Below are positions 15,856-23,696 of a stretch of 30,273 nt of DNA, one piece after another. The stretch is taken from contig DPHB01000030.1 of NCBI GenBank assembly GCA_003521845.1, forward strand, positions 980 through 31,252, in the 5' to 3' direction. The notes below the pieces were generated by a model. It searched no databases and was not told where the DNA came from. It worked only from the letters and a program-made list of their open reading frames with translations. Within the stretch, counting starts at the first letter, position 1, and each line of letters begins with the position of its first letter. The position numbers were made by a program, and so were the translations under genes. Source of the stretch: Oceanospirillaceae bacterium. Its GTDB lineage: Bacteria; Pseudomonadota; Gammaproteobacteria; Pseudomonadales; Balneatricaceae.

Positions 15856-16602
15856 CTAGTCGCAGTCGTTATGGGTTTTCCACATTTCTTCATGACCTAT
15901 ATCTATGGCCCATTGCGGTACCACGCAGGAACCTTCTGCACTTTCTTCAGCACCATGCAAAGCACCAATCTTGAGCATCTTCACATCCCCTTGATGATAC
16001 AGGTTAGTATGGTTTAGCACTAAAAAAAACACGGCCACAGCACCAAGCGCCGCCAGTATTTGTGACCTATTAATTTGATTACCTTTGGCCTGCTCTATAT
16101 CACAGCTATTACCAGGGCAAAGCTGGGCTTGTTCCTTATTAAAGGCATTGTAAATTTTGCAGCCAATGCAGATACCAAAAGCCGACTCAAAAAACATAAA
16201 TATTAAACACGCCAAGCAAATTAAGCCATTGATTGGTCCCACCGTATTATTCACCACGATTAAATAAAACATGGCCAGCGCCAGTACGAAACCAATGCCC
16301 CAAGCAAAGCGCTTTTGTGGGGCACCCGTGTATTCTGGCACCTGATTCTTTACCACCCACTGACCTATAACAAGGCTGGGGGCAAACTTGGGATTGATAA
16401 ACAAACGCATAGTAAAATCGATCAAAAAGATCAATACAAACACCTTGGTAGGAATAAAATTACCCAGCAACAAGGCATGCATGAAGCTAATAAGAGCAAA
16501 CACAAACAGGATGCCAGCCCCTGCTCTTACAGCTCTTTCGTTAAACACAGGAACGACGTATTCCGGTAATTGCTCACCAAATTGGAAAAGCTTGCTGGCC
16601 AT
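15856..16602 (-). CDS. DUF4395 membrane protein with Cys-rich C-terminal extension
   Basis: This 248-residue inner-membrane protein opens with the DUF4395 hallmark VPVFNERAVRAGAG (about 18-30). It has about four membrane segments up to residue 145 and the characteristic GICIGCKIY motif with C145 and C148. Typical family members are about 150 residues long. This one continues with C162/C167 (CPGNSC), a fifth membrane segment (about 182-197) and a tail with C226, C247, His and Met residues. The family's function is unknown to me. Its position after three c-type cytochromes and a copper oxidase suggests a role in thiol or metal handling at the membrane. Confidence 0.8.
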   Translation of the reverse strand: MASKLFQFGEQLPEYVVPVFNERAVRAGAGILFVFALISFMHALLLGNFIPTKVFVLIFLIDFTMRLFINPKFAPSLVIGQWVVKNQVPEYTGAPQKRFAWGIGFVLALAMFYLIVVNNTVGPINGLICLACLIFMFFESAFGICIGCKIYNAFNKEQAQLCPGNSCDIEQAKGNQINRSQILAALGAVAVFFLVLNHTNLYHQGDVKMLKIGALHGAEESAEGSCVVPQWAIDIGHEEMWKTHNDCD

Positions 16603-16724
16603 GGGGATTACCTAACCTTTAATTTATATAACATCCGGATATTAGATTATACTATTTTGAAATATTAATTAGAAGTAAGCTAGGTAACCCGCCTATTTTA
16701 TGCAACTGCCAGGTAACAAACTAC

Positions 16725-17177
16725 CTACTTGCGCTTACGGTAGACCTTATGGCAACTTTTGCAGGACTTGCCTAGTTTAGCAAATTGCTTCATTAGCTCA
16801 GGCTTTGTGGCTTGTGCCGCGGCCAAGTTAGCCAGCTTATCTGCCGCTTGCTCGGTATTCCCTGTTAGTCGTATAAAATCATTCCAATTAAGCCAAATGG
16901 CTTCTAAAGCTTCGCTTTTGCCTTGCAATGAACCCGCCGGGAAGTGCTTTTCTATGTCCAGGCTATGTTGCTCAATCACACGCGCCTGGCTTCCGATCAA
17001 AACCATGTCGATGGCGGACTTGGTTCGCATCGCTTGCGCAATAGCCTTGCTTGCCTTGCCCATTTGCTTCATAGATTGCATCCGCTCTTTGACAATGCCC
17101 GTGGCACCACTATGGGCCACGGCCAAGGGCGCAAGCAGGATACTTACGCAACAAATTACTATAGATAACACTCTCAT
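16725..17177 (-). CDS. Cytochrome c' family protein
   Basis: This 150-residue periplasmic heme protein has a signal peptide ending near AVA-HS (residue 21), an all-helical body and a C-terminal heme motif C139-K-S-C142-H143 very close to the end. That layout defines the cytochrome c'/c556 family, unlike ordinary class I cytochromes with an N-terminal motif. An N-terminal helix with R32, M33 and M36 matches the family's distal side. Cytochromes c' bind NO and CO or carry electrons. It lies 50 nt after another cytochrome c gene in the same run. Whether it is five- or six-coordinate cannot be told here. Confidence 0.88.
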   Translation of the reverse strand: MRVLSIVICCVSILLAPLAVAHSGATGIVKERMQSMKQMGKASKAIAQAMRTKSAIDMVLIGSQARVIEQHSLDIEKHFPAGSLQGKSEALEAIWLNWNDFIRLTGNTEQAADKLANLAAAQATKPELMKQFAKLGKSCKSCHKVYRKRK

Positions 17178-17227
17178 CTCTTACTCCACATCAAGTTTTT
17201 CTGTTATTTTGTTGCCATTGTTATTGC

Positions 17228-17632
17228 TTACATCTTGTGCTGCTTGGTGACGATGCCATTGTACTCTTGCACTTCGCGAACAAAGCGAATCAGCGCCAGC
17301 ATATCACTCAAACCAACCTGAGGTTGGGAGGGCATGTTGCCAAAACGCCAATGGTGAGCTTGCACTCCGTTTTGCATGGCGCTGACAAAGGCTTTATTGC
17401 CATGATGGCCGGGATTATAAATATCGTGTATTAACGGTGGTCCGCTCGCGCCACCTTGAGCATTGACCCCATGACAACTAGCACAGTTGTCATTAAACAC
17501 CACTTGGCCTTGAGCTGCCCGTGGGCTTAGTGGTGGTACTTCAACATTCACATGAGCCCCATTGTGCTCTGCCAGCACAAGGCTGCTCCATAGGCTAGAT
17601 ATAAGTAGGCCTAGTTTAAAGACTGTTTTCAT
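17228..17632 (-). CDS. Periplasmic class I cytochrome c
   Basis: This 134-residue protein has a signal peptide (about 1-21, ending VLA), heme motif C50-A-S-C53-H54 and a likely axial methionine at M100 (GNMPSQ). I chose ATG 17632 because it has GGAAAC upstream and the signal peptide starts there; an in-frame start at 17662 would lie well inside the upstream gene. It overlaps the lipoprotein cytochrome gene by 17 nt and shares the NCASCHG and MPS motifs with it, so the two are likely paralogues acting together. It probably shuttles electrons in the periplasm. Confidence 0.9.
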   Translation of the reverse strand: MKTVFKLGLLISSLWSSLVLAEHNGAHVNVEVPPLSPRAAQGQVVFNDNCASCHGVNAQGGASGPPLIHDIYNPGHHGNKAFVSAMQNGVQAHHWRFGNMPSQPQVGLSDMLALIRFVREVQEYNGIVTKQHKM

Positions 17633-18056
17633 CAATTTGTTTCCATTTTGTATAGATATCATCGGACCAGAAGGATTGGAAGGCGGCGATGGCGGCTAGC
17701 TGCTCGGCTTGGCTTAGTTGTTGTGCAAAGCTGGGCATGGAACCGCCTAAGCGAATGCCGCCCTCACTCACTTGGCGTTGCAATGCCGCCAAAGAGTGAT
17801 GCCAGGCATGGGCACCGCCGTTGAGCGGTGGCGCAGGATAGCGGCCCTCAGCGTCGGGCTGGCGCCAGTTAGGTACACCTTCACCTTGCTTGCCGTGACA
17901 GCTGGCACAATTGACTTGAAAGACAACTTGTCCCACTTTAGCTTGCTCTTGGCTATACCAGCGTTCTGGTACACCATCACTACAAGCTGTGAGCAAGCCC
18001 AACAACAGCATCATCGACAAGCGCTTAGAGATTGGTTTTGAATTACGTAAAATCAC
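17616..18056 (-). CDS. Lipoprotein cytochrome c
   Basis: This 146-residue protein begins with a lipoprotein signal peptide whose lipobox is L22-T-A-C25, so it should be membrane-anchored on the periplasmic side. A single heme motif C50-A-S-C53-H54 is followed by a class I fold, with GGSMPSF giving the probable axial Met near 107. Its stop codon lies inside the next cytochrome gene. Upstream (82 nt) is the CopL-like gene and then a multicopper oxidase, which suggests electron exchange with that enzyme or with copper. It resembles the cytochromes found beside copper-resistance genes in other proteobacteria. Confidence 0.9.
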   Translation of the reverse strand: MILRNSKPISKRLSMMLLLGLLTACSDGVPERWYSQEQAKVGQVVFQVNCASCHGKQGEGVPNWRQPDAEGRYPAPPLNGGAHAWHHSLAALQRQVSEGGIRLGGSMPSFAQQLSQAEQLAAIAAFQSFWSDDIYTKWKQIDENSL

Positions 18057-18137
18057 TTAATTAGCTCCAAATAGATTGCAAGCAAACACGCAATGAGCGC
18101 ATATTTGCTACATAATTATTAATCAGGAATAACTAAA

Positions 18138-18521
18138 TTAAGCGTGCCTTGGGGGCCGCAACAACGGCATCGGCAGGTAAATCTGCGAACTGAACAGGTA
18201 CTGGGAATCCAGTGCTAAAGGTAGGTTTTGTAGTGCTAATCTATAACTGGAAGTCAGCGATAGTAGGCTGCCAAAACTACCAAGGCAGTGGCATTGTTCG
18301 CTGCTACAGGCCATATTCATGGACGTATCAGAACAACCTTGTTGGTCCTGCCCATGACATGGCTGGCATGCATCTGCGTCCGTACTTTGGACGTTCATGC
18401 TCATGTCGCTCATGTTCATGTCATTTGTCCCACTATTGCCTTGCACATCAGCCGCAGCCTTGCCCACCAACAAAGCTAGCAAAGCAACAACGATAAGTAA
18501 GAAGGCAAGACGTTTCAACAT
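18138..18521 (-). CDS. Small Cys/Met-rich exported protein (CopL-like)
   Basis: This 127-residue protein starts with a signal peptide (MLKRLAFLLIVVALLALLVG, then KAAA). It is followed by a metal-binding-looking segment with DMNMSDMSMN and six cysteines (52, 55, 63, 72, 77, 79) plus histidines. It ends in a hydrophobic stretch and PLLRPPRHA. Small exported Cys/Met/His-rich proteins with such LRPPR ends sit next to copper multicopper oxidases, as CopL does, and are linked to copper sensing or binding. C52-Q-P-C55-H56 also fits the heme c motif, so a degenerate cytochrome-like reading is possible. Similarity to known families is modest. Confidence 0.65.
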   Translation of the reverse strand: MLKRLAFLLIVVALLALLVGKAAADVQGNSGTNDMNMSDMSMNVQSTDADACQPCHGQDQQGCSDTSMNMACSSEQCHCLGSFGSLLSLTSSYRLALQNLPLALDSQYLFSSQIYLPMPLLRPPRHA

Positions 18522-18529
18522 AGAGGCTC

Positions 18530-18557
18530 ATTAGCGTAGGCGTAGGCCTATGCTAAT
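18530..18557. promoter_or_regulatory. Stem-loop in the leader of the CopL-like gene
   Basis: A 12-bp stem with one G-U pair (18530-18541 with 18546-18557) closes on a 4-nt loop. On the minus-strand mRNA it ends 8 nt before the CopL-like start codon and could affect ribosome access, or protect the mRNA after processing between it and the oxidase gene. No T-run follows on either strand. Confidence 0.55.
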
Positions 18558-18616
18558 CCATTGGCATTTAAAGAACAATTAAAAAGCACCCCTTTCATCT
18601 AGATCGACACAGGGTC

Positions 18617-20104
18617 CTAGACCACCAAAAACTGCCCCATCATACCCGCATCTTCATGCTCTAGGATGTGACAATGATACATAAATGGGTATTTGTCATC
18701 ACGATAGTGTTCAAACTTCATGATGATACGCACCTCTTCTTCTGGATTCACCAACACCACGTCTTTGCGGCCACGCTCATTTTCAGGAGGGGCTTTACCA
18801 TTGCGATCCAGTATCTGAAACTGCACGTCATGCATATGAAATGGATGTGGCATCATGGATACGTTGCGTAGCAGCCAAATCTCCGTATCACCCATTTGCA
18901 CCGTTTCATCGATGCGCTTCATGTCCATGACTTTACCATTGATACTATGGGAGTGGTTGCTGCTGCCCATAGACATCATGCCCATACCCATGCGCATCTC
19001 TAGGTCAAATTCTCGGGCTTGTACAGCGTCTTCTGGGCGTAAACGCTCGATAGTCGTCAGTTGTGTCGGCACGGCAGCAGATGCTTGCAGCTGTTTTGCT
19101 GGGCGAATCTCTAAGAAGGTAAAGGCAGGCGCGTTATTATTCTCGCCGCTCATCATGTTGCCCCGGCTCAAGCCGATATTAACCAGGCTAACTCGTTTGC
19201 CAGCTTCTAGATCAACGATCACTTCCGCCCTTTCACCGGGGGACAAGGTTAATAGATCCACCTCAACAGGTTGCTCCAATAAGCCACCATCAGAAGCTAT
19301 CTGCTGCAATGGTTGACCATTGCTCAGAGCCAAGTTGTAGGTACTGGCGTTGGAGCCATTTAACAAGCGCAAGCGTAGGCGCTGAGTCTTGGCCTCAAAG
19401 AATGCGGCTAAGGTACCGTTAGCTAGAGGAAAATTGCCACTCATACCCATCATTCTAGAATGCATACTCAAGGCATATTGTAGTTGGCCGTCCCCAGTAA
19501 ACCAGCGATCTTGCAATACCAGAGGAACATCATCCGCACCGTAGTTTTGGGGCAATTCAAGGGCATCGGTTTCTTGGTCTTCGATATAGATCATGCCAGC
19601 CATGCCGCGCCAAACATGCTCACCGGTTTTACCCATTAAATGAGGGTGATACCAAAGGCTGGTGGCTTTTTGCCGTACCTGAAATTGCGGCGACCAAGTG
19701 CTGCCGGGCTTGATTACCTGATGCGGACCACCATCTTGCGATGCTGGCAGGTGCATGCCATGCCAATGCAAAGTAGAGGCTTCGCCTAGCTGATTATTGA
19801 CGTTGATGCGCACTTGATCACCATCGCGCATACGCAAAGTGGGGCCAAGAAAACTACCATTGATACCACTGGTTTTGGTCTGATAGCCATCGACAATTTC
19901 AGTTTCGCCATTTTGCATAGTCAGGTCATAGACCTTAACGCCGGCTTCATCGCGCGGGTATAGCGCTGGGGGAATGACCAAGGGTTTGGGAGCTATGCTG
20001 ACCTGATTGGCAAAACCAGTGTTAGGTAAAGCTAAGCCAGTGGCACCAGCAGCAAGGGTGGTCGCTGCTGATTGAAGCAGTTTTCTGCGCGATAACAGGG
20101 CCAT
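18617..20104 (-). CDS. Multicopper oxidase, Tat-exported (CueO/CopA-like)
   Basis: This 495-residue periplasmic oxidase carries a twin-arginine signal (LLSRRKLLQ, ending near FANQ, residue 34). All four copper-site motifs are present: HWHG (113-116), HPH (153-155), HPFHMH (420-425) and HCHILEHEDAGMM (477-489), with H483 and axial M488 at the type 1 site. A Met-rich stretch EMRMGMGMMSMG (about 369-380) resembles the substrate-copper region of CueO. The likely reaction is oxidation of Cu(I) to less toxic Cu(II) with reduction of O2 to water. It is the first gene of the minus-strand run of CopL-like and cytochrome genes. CueO is about 516 residues, so the length fits; CopA-type enzymes are longer. 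Confidence 0.92.
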   Translation of the reverse strand: MALLSRRKLLQSAATTLAAGATGLALPNTGFANQVSIAPKPLVIPPALYPRDEAGVKVYDLTMQNGETEIVDGYQTKTSGINGSFLGPTLRMRDGDQVRINVNNQLGEASTLHWHGMHLPASQDGGPHQVIKPGSTWSPQFQVRQKATSLWYHPHLMGKTGEHVWRGMAGMIYIEDQETDALELPQNYGADDVPLVLQDRWFTGDGQLQYALSMHSRMMGMSGNFPLANGTLAAFFEAKTQRLRLRLLNGSNASTYNLALSNGQPLQQIASDGGLLEQPVEVDLLTLSPGERAEVIVDLEAGKRVSLVNIGLSRGNMMSGENNNAPAFTFLEIRPAKQLQASAAVPTQLTTIERLRPEDAVQAREFDLEMRMGMGMMSMGSSNHSHSINGKVMDMKRIDETVQMGDTEIWLLRNVSMMPHPFHMHDVQFQILDRNGKAPPENERGRKDVVLVNPEEEVRIIMKFEHYRDDKYPFMYHCHILEHEDAGMMGQFLVV

Positions 20105-20277
20105 GGTGTTGGCACTCCTTAAAAAGGTTTAATCCATGCACAACATTTAACATTACACAGGAAAAACAATCCAGCATTAGGGCCGATTAAACTGGCCTAA
20201 ATCAATCGATCAGCTTCGGGCTCTACAGGTACAAACTGATCAAAGAAGATGTCAGAGGATTTATTATTTATATTATT

Positions 20278-20301
20278 AAAATCTGATACAAGTCAGATTT
20301 T
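20278..20301. promoter_or_regulatory. Inverted repeat between the multicopper oxidase and ydcH-like genes
   Basis: AAAATCTGA (20278-20286) and TCAGATTTT (20293-20301) form a perfect 9-bp inverted repeat with a 6-bp spacer in the 254-bp divergent region. The size suits a regulator's operator. It does not resemble the CueR site pattern, and I see no clear CueR site in the region. The regulator is unknown. Confidence 0.4.
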
Positions 20302-20358
20302 ATAGCACCTGCTCTGCCATACTAAACCTAGGAAAGACCCAAATGGAGATAAAGTAAC

Positions 20359-20595
20359 ATGTCAGAAAAACACGATTTGATTCACGAACTACCTGAATAC
20401 CGCGACCAGATTCATAACCTAAAAGCCAGCAACAATCACTTTGCTCGCTTATTTGATGAGTATCATGAAGTCGATCACGAAGTGCATCGTATCGAGTCAG
20501 GTGCAGAAAACACCAGCGATGACTATCTGGAAGAGCGCAAGAAAGCACGCCTCAATTTGAAAGATCAGCTATTTAGCATTCTCAAGGCTGCCTAG
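20359..20595 (+). CDS. DUF465 family protein (YdcH-like)
   Basis: This 78-residue acidic, mostly helical protein matches the DUF465/YdcH family. The central FARLFDEYHEVDHEVHRIESG and the later YLEERKKARLNLKDQLFSIL are the defining segments. It probably forms a short coiled-coil hairpin in the cytosol. Its biological role is unknown, though it is widespread in proteobacteria. GGAG stands 10 nt before the ATG. It is divergent from the multicopper oxidase gene and convergent with the alpha/beta hydrolase gene, so it is likely a single-gene unit. Confidence 0.9.
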   Translation: MSEKHDLIHELPEYRDQIHNLKASNNHFARLFDEYHEVDHEVHRIESGAENTSDDYLEERKKARLNLKDQLFSILKAA

Positions 20596-20614
20596 TAACT
20601 AATCATAGTTCTTA

Positions 20615-20644
20615 GTAGACCTATCGCTTAAGCAGTAGGTCTAC
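20615..20644. terminator. Hairpin between convergent genes
   Basis: GTAGACCTA (20615-20623) and TAGGTCTAC (20636-20644) pair perfectly over 9 bp, with an inner GCTTAAGC palindrome in the loop. The hairpin covers the stop codon of the hydrolase gene and lies 20 nt after the ydcH-like stop. It could end transcription from both sides but lacks a T-run. Confidence 0.4.
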
Positions 20645-21559
20645 CGATTTGCAAATCTCATCAAAACAAGCTTTGGCCTTGTGGCTGACATTACGCGCTC
20701 GTAAGTGGCCGTGTACCAAACCCTGCCCTAGGTCAAAATGATTCACCACTTCTACCCCAACGGACTGCAGGGCTTTAGCGTAGATTTCACAGTCATCACA
20801 CAAAGGATCTACCTGCGCTGGGAACAAATGCGTTGGTGGTAAGCCTGACAAGTCTTTACTAGCCATAGCCACAAACCCCGGATCCTCAAATGGCGAAGGC
20901 TTCCCATTGGTGCGCATTGGCAAATAATATTCCATATCGTCTTTGGTAAGCATGGGGGCATTGGCATGCTCAATCATAGAAGGTGTGCTCCAATCTTTCA
21001 CTAGGGATGGATAGATTAATACCTGACCTATAATTTCCTTACCACACGCTTCTATACGGCTATTAGCCACACACGCACTTAAAGCACCGCCTGCACTATC
21101 ACCAGCCAAAACAACTTGATGACCAGCGGCCAACAACTTATCCAGAACTGCTAGGCAGTCATTCAAATCCTGTGGATAATGAAACTCCGGCGCTAACCGA
21201 TAATCCACCGACACCACGTCCACGCTGCAACGGCTGGCGATTTCGGCACAAACATCATCATGGCTATCTAGGCCACCTACCACAAAACCACCACCATGGG
21301 CATAAAGCACTTGCTGCTGGCTTGCGGTATCTGCCATTTGATAAGTACGAATGGGTATTTGATGACCATCTGCTCCCACTACCACACTATCATGCACTCG
21401 CAGATCAGTAGGTCGGGGGGCTCGATAGGCGGCACACAGTGCATCATACCACTGACGCTGTTGCGCTACACTGGCATCGACGGCATCGGCAGGATAAAAG
21501 TTGAGGGTTTGCTGGATAAAACCCTGTATTTCCTGGTCCAATATATATGACTCACTCAT
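20621..21559 (-). CDS. Alpha/beta hydrolase, hormone-sensitive-lipase (HSL) type
   Basis: This 312-residue probable carboxylesterase has the HSL-family oxyanion motif HGGG (88-91) and the nucleophile elbow G153-D-S155-A-G-G. VDYRLAPEFHYPQ lies between them. A catalytic Asp is expected in the QVDPLCDD segment and the His in LVHGH near the C-terminus. The start chosen is ATG 21559, with GGGAGAA about 7 nt upstream; an extra upstream TTG is unlikely. There is no signal peptide, so it is cytosolic. It lies 39 nt after a CocE-type hydrolase on the same strand, so the two form an operon acting perhaps on related esters or amides. The natural substrate is unknown. Confidence 0.9.
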   Translation of the reverse strand: MSESYILDQEIQGFIQQTLNFYPADAVDASVAQQRQWYDALCAAYRAPRPTDLRVHDSVVVGADGHQIPIRTYQMADTASQQQVLYAHGGGFVVGGLDSHDDVCAEIASRCSVDVVSVDYRLAPEFHYPQDLNDCLAVLDKLLAAGHQVVLAGDSAGGALSACVANSRIEACGKEIIGQVLIYPSLVKDWSTPSMIEHANAPMLTKDDMEYYLPMRTNGKPSPFEDPGFVAMASKDLSGLPPTHLFPAQVDPLCDDCEIYAKALQSVGVEVVNHFDLGQGLVHGHLRARNVSHKAKACFDEICKSVDLLLKR

Positions 21560-21598
21560 CAACTACTTCTCCCTTTATAGTCTCACTGCGTAGGGTTG

Positions 21599-23626
21599 CT
21601 AGACAGTGCCCCTATCAACCCGTTCTTGCCATTGTTTATCAAACACGGTTTCTCCCGCTTCCGTGGCCGTTAGGCCAGCTTGCAGGTAAAAGAAATCGGC
21701 ATCACTAGTCACCCGTAGATGTACCTTGCTGGTTAAATCCCAATCACCACGCTGTTGATGGGTAAACCAAGTACAATCACTAATGGCTGAATGGGGATCA
21801 TAGGGTTCCACACTATGCTCTTCAACGCAGATTTGCCCCATGACTAAATCATAATCAAGAAAACGATCTTCACCAAAGTCATCTTCGATCAAGGTAGTCA
21901 CACGCCCTGTCTCGGCATCTGTCAGAGTGGTGCGTTTTTGTGACGCTGGACGCAAGTTTTCAACTTCTTGCACTTCAGGTATGTAAGCATCACCTAGATC
22001 CCTTTGCATCGGACCATCACCATCATGCACGGCCAAAGTAAGCTTAGCCTCCTGTAATTGCACCTGTAAGCTGGTTGTTTTCGCGCTTGGCCAAAGTAAG
22101 GGAAAGTAAGCATTACTAATAGCCAGGCGAATTTTATGCCCGGCCGGTATCTGATACCCCGTATCATCCAATTTAATACGCACAGACATGGTTTCACCAG
22201 GCTCGACTGGCTGGGGATTATCTAAGCCGTGGCGCAAGGCTAGGTTCAAGACACCGTAAGTCACTCGTGTACTACTGCCATCGGGCGCAACATCGCATAG
22301 GCGTACAATCATTTGGCCGCAATCTTGATCACTCGCTACCTTTATTTCAAGCTCACTAGCGCCCATAAGGTTAATGTTATGGGTCAGCACTTCGCTATCA
22401 AAGCAGGCACTGTAGCTGTCGTCGGCACGCTGATCCGTGGGGAAATCGGCACCACACCAAATAACACAGTATTCACCACTTGCGGCGCCTGTGGTTTGTG
22501 GACTAGCTACCGTCACGCTTTGATGGTCGGCTAGGCTGTCTGTGTTGGCGGTTACTGCAGCCGTCAATTTACCGCCGGCTTGCAATAGGAAGCTTTGCCT
22601 GTGCCCTTGTAAGGGCCATTGTGCCCCTTCCAACCATATCCCCGGACGTTCAGCATAGTGAGCTTGCGGCGCTACTGAATCTTGTAAATAAGCGGCAATA
22701 GCAGGCTCAGCCATAATGCCGTTATCAATCCCCTTGAGCCAATAGTCCCACCAGCGTTTTGCTTCGGCGAGAAAATCAATTTCGGGTTTGGGGGCAGCAA
22801 AATGCGGGTATTTATGGGCCCAGGGGCCTATCAAGGCTTTTTTGGGGCCTGGCAAGCCCTGCATCATGCGTGGAATGGCCTCACTATAGGCATCACCCCA
22901 GCCACCAACACAATAAACAGCCGCCTTTACTTGGCTATAGTCCTCGTTGATAGAACCGTGTTTCCAGTAATCATCCTTGTAGGTATGTTGCAACCAGTTC
23001 TTGGCCAGCAAAGGCATCTTGTGCAAACGTTTAAGCCACACATCACGCCATTGTTCACCCAGTATTTCTGGGTCCGGCGCTTTACTCATGATGGCCGTCA
23101 TGGTGGCCGCCCAACTAAAGTTCTCGGTTAACAAGGAACCACCACGGTAATGGATATCATCGGCATAACGATCATCAGTAGAGCACACCGTTAATACGGC
23201 TTTGAGTGGTTCAGGCTGCAGGGCAGCAACTTGCAGGCAATTAAAACCGCCCCAAGATTTGCCCATCATGCCAACCTTGCCTGTGCACCAATCCTGTTGC
23301 GCTATCCAATTAATAACCTCAACACCATCGTCCAGTTCTTGCTGCAAGTATTCATCCATCATCAACCCTTCGGACTCCCCGCAACCGCGCATGTCCACGC
23401 GTATGCAGGCATAACCAAAGCTGGCCCAATAGGGGTGCATTTGCTCATCACGGGTTTTGGTGCCATCGCGTTTGCGATAAGGGATGTATTCTAAAATAGC
23501 CGGGACAGGTTGCTCGCTGGCATTGTCTGGCAACCAAGCCCGTGCCGCTAGCTGGGTGCCATCGCTTAGGCGCAGGGTAATATGTGCCCATTCTTCAATT
23601 ACATGGGTATAAGCAGGCTTTGTCAT
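21599..23626 (-). CDS. CocE/NonD family hydrolase (peptidase S15-like)
   Basis: This 675-residue serine hydrolase has the CocE/X-prolyl dipeptidyl peptidase layout. An alpha/beta hydrolase domain carries the nucleophile elbow G122-K-S124-W-G-G and the RVDMRGCGESEG segment (about 76-87). A helical insertion and the His-bearing GPWAHKYPH follow. The C-terminal jelly-roll domain carries MIVRLCDVAPDGSSTRVTYG and AGHKIRLAISNAYFP. Members include cocaine esterase and acyl-amino-ester hydrolases, most with unknown natural substrates. The last 100 or so residues (after LENLRPAS-like text) form a further extension. It has no signal peptide and heads a two-gene unit with the HSL-type hydrolase. Confidence 0.9.
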   Translation of the reverse strand: MTKPAYTHVIEEWAHITLRLSDGTQLAARAWLPDNASEQPVPAILEYIPYRKRDGTKTRDEQMHPYWASFGYACIRVDMRGCGESEGLMMDEYLQQELDDGVEVINWIAQQDWCTGKVGMMGKSWGGFNCLQVAALQPEPLKAVLTVCSTDDRYADDIHYRGGSLLTENFSWAATMTAIMSKAPDPEILGEQWRDVWLKRLHKMPLLAKNWLQHTYKDDYWKHGSINEDYSQVKAAVYCVGGWGDAYSEAIPRMMQGLPGPKKALIGPWAHKYPHFAAPKPEIDFLAEAKRWWDYWLKGIDNGIMAEPAIAAYLQDSVAPQAHYAERPGIWLEGAQWPLQGHRQSFLLQAGGKLTAAVTANTDSLADHQSVTVASPQTTGAASGEYCVIWCGADFPTDQRADDSYSACFDSEVLTHNINLMGASELEIKVASDQDCGQMIVRLCDVAPDGSSTRVTYGVLNLALRHGLDNPQPVEPGETMSVRIKLDDTGYQIPAGHKIRLAISNAYFPLLWPSAKTTSLQVQLQEAKLTLAVHDGDGPMQRDLGDAYIPEVQEVENLRPASQKRTTLTDAETGRVTTLIEDDFGEDRFLDYDLVMGQICVEEHSVEPYDPHSAISDCTWFTHQQRGDWDLTSKVHLRVTSDADFFYLQAGLTATEAGETVFDKQWQERVDRGTV

Positions 23627-23696
23627 TGTTATTGTCTACCTTCGATATAGTTAGATGACTGTATTACACTCTTTTAACCTTATCTAAACAAGACCA

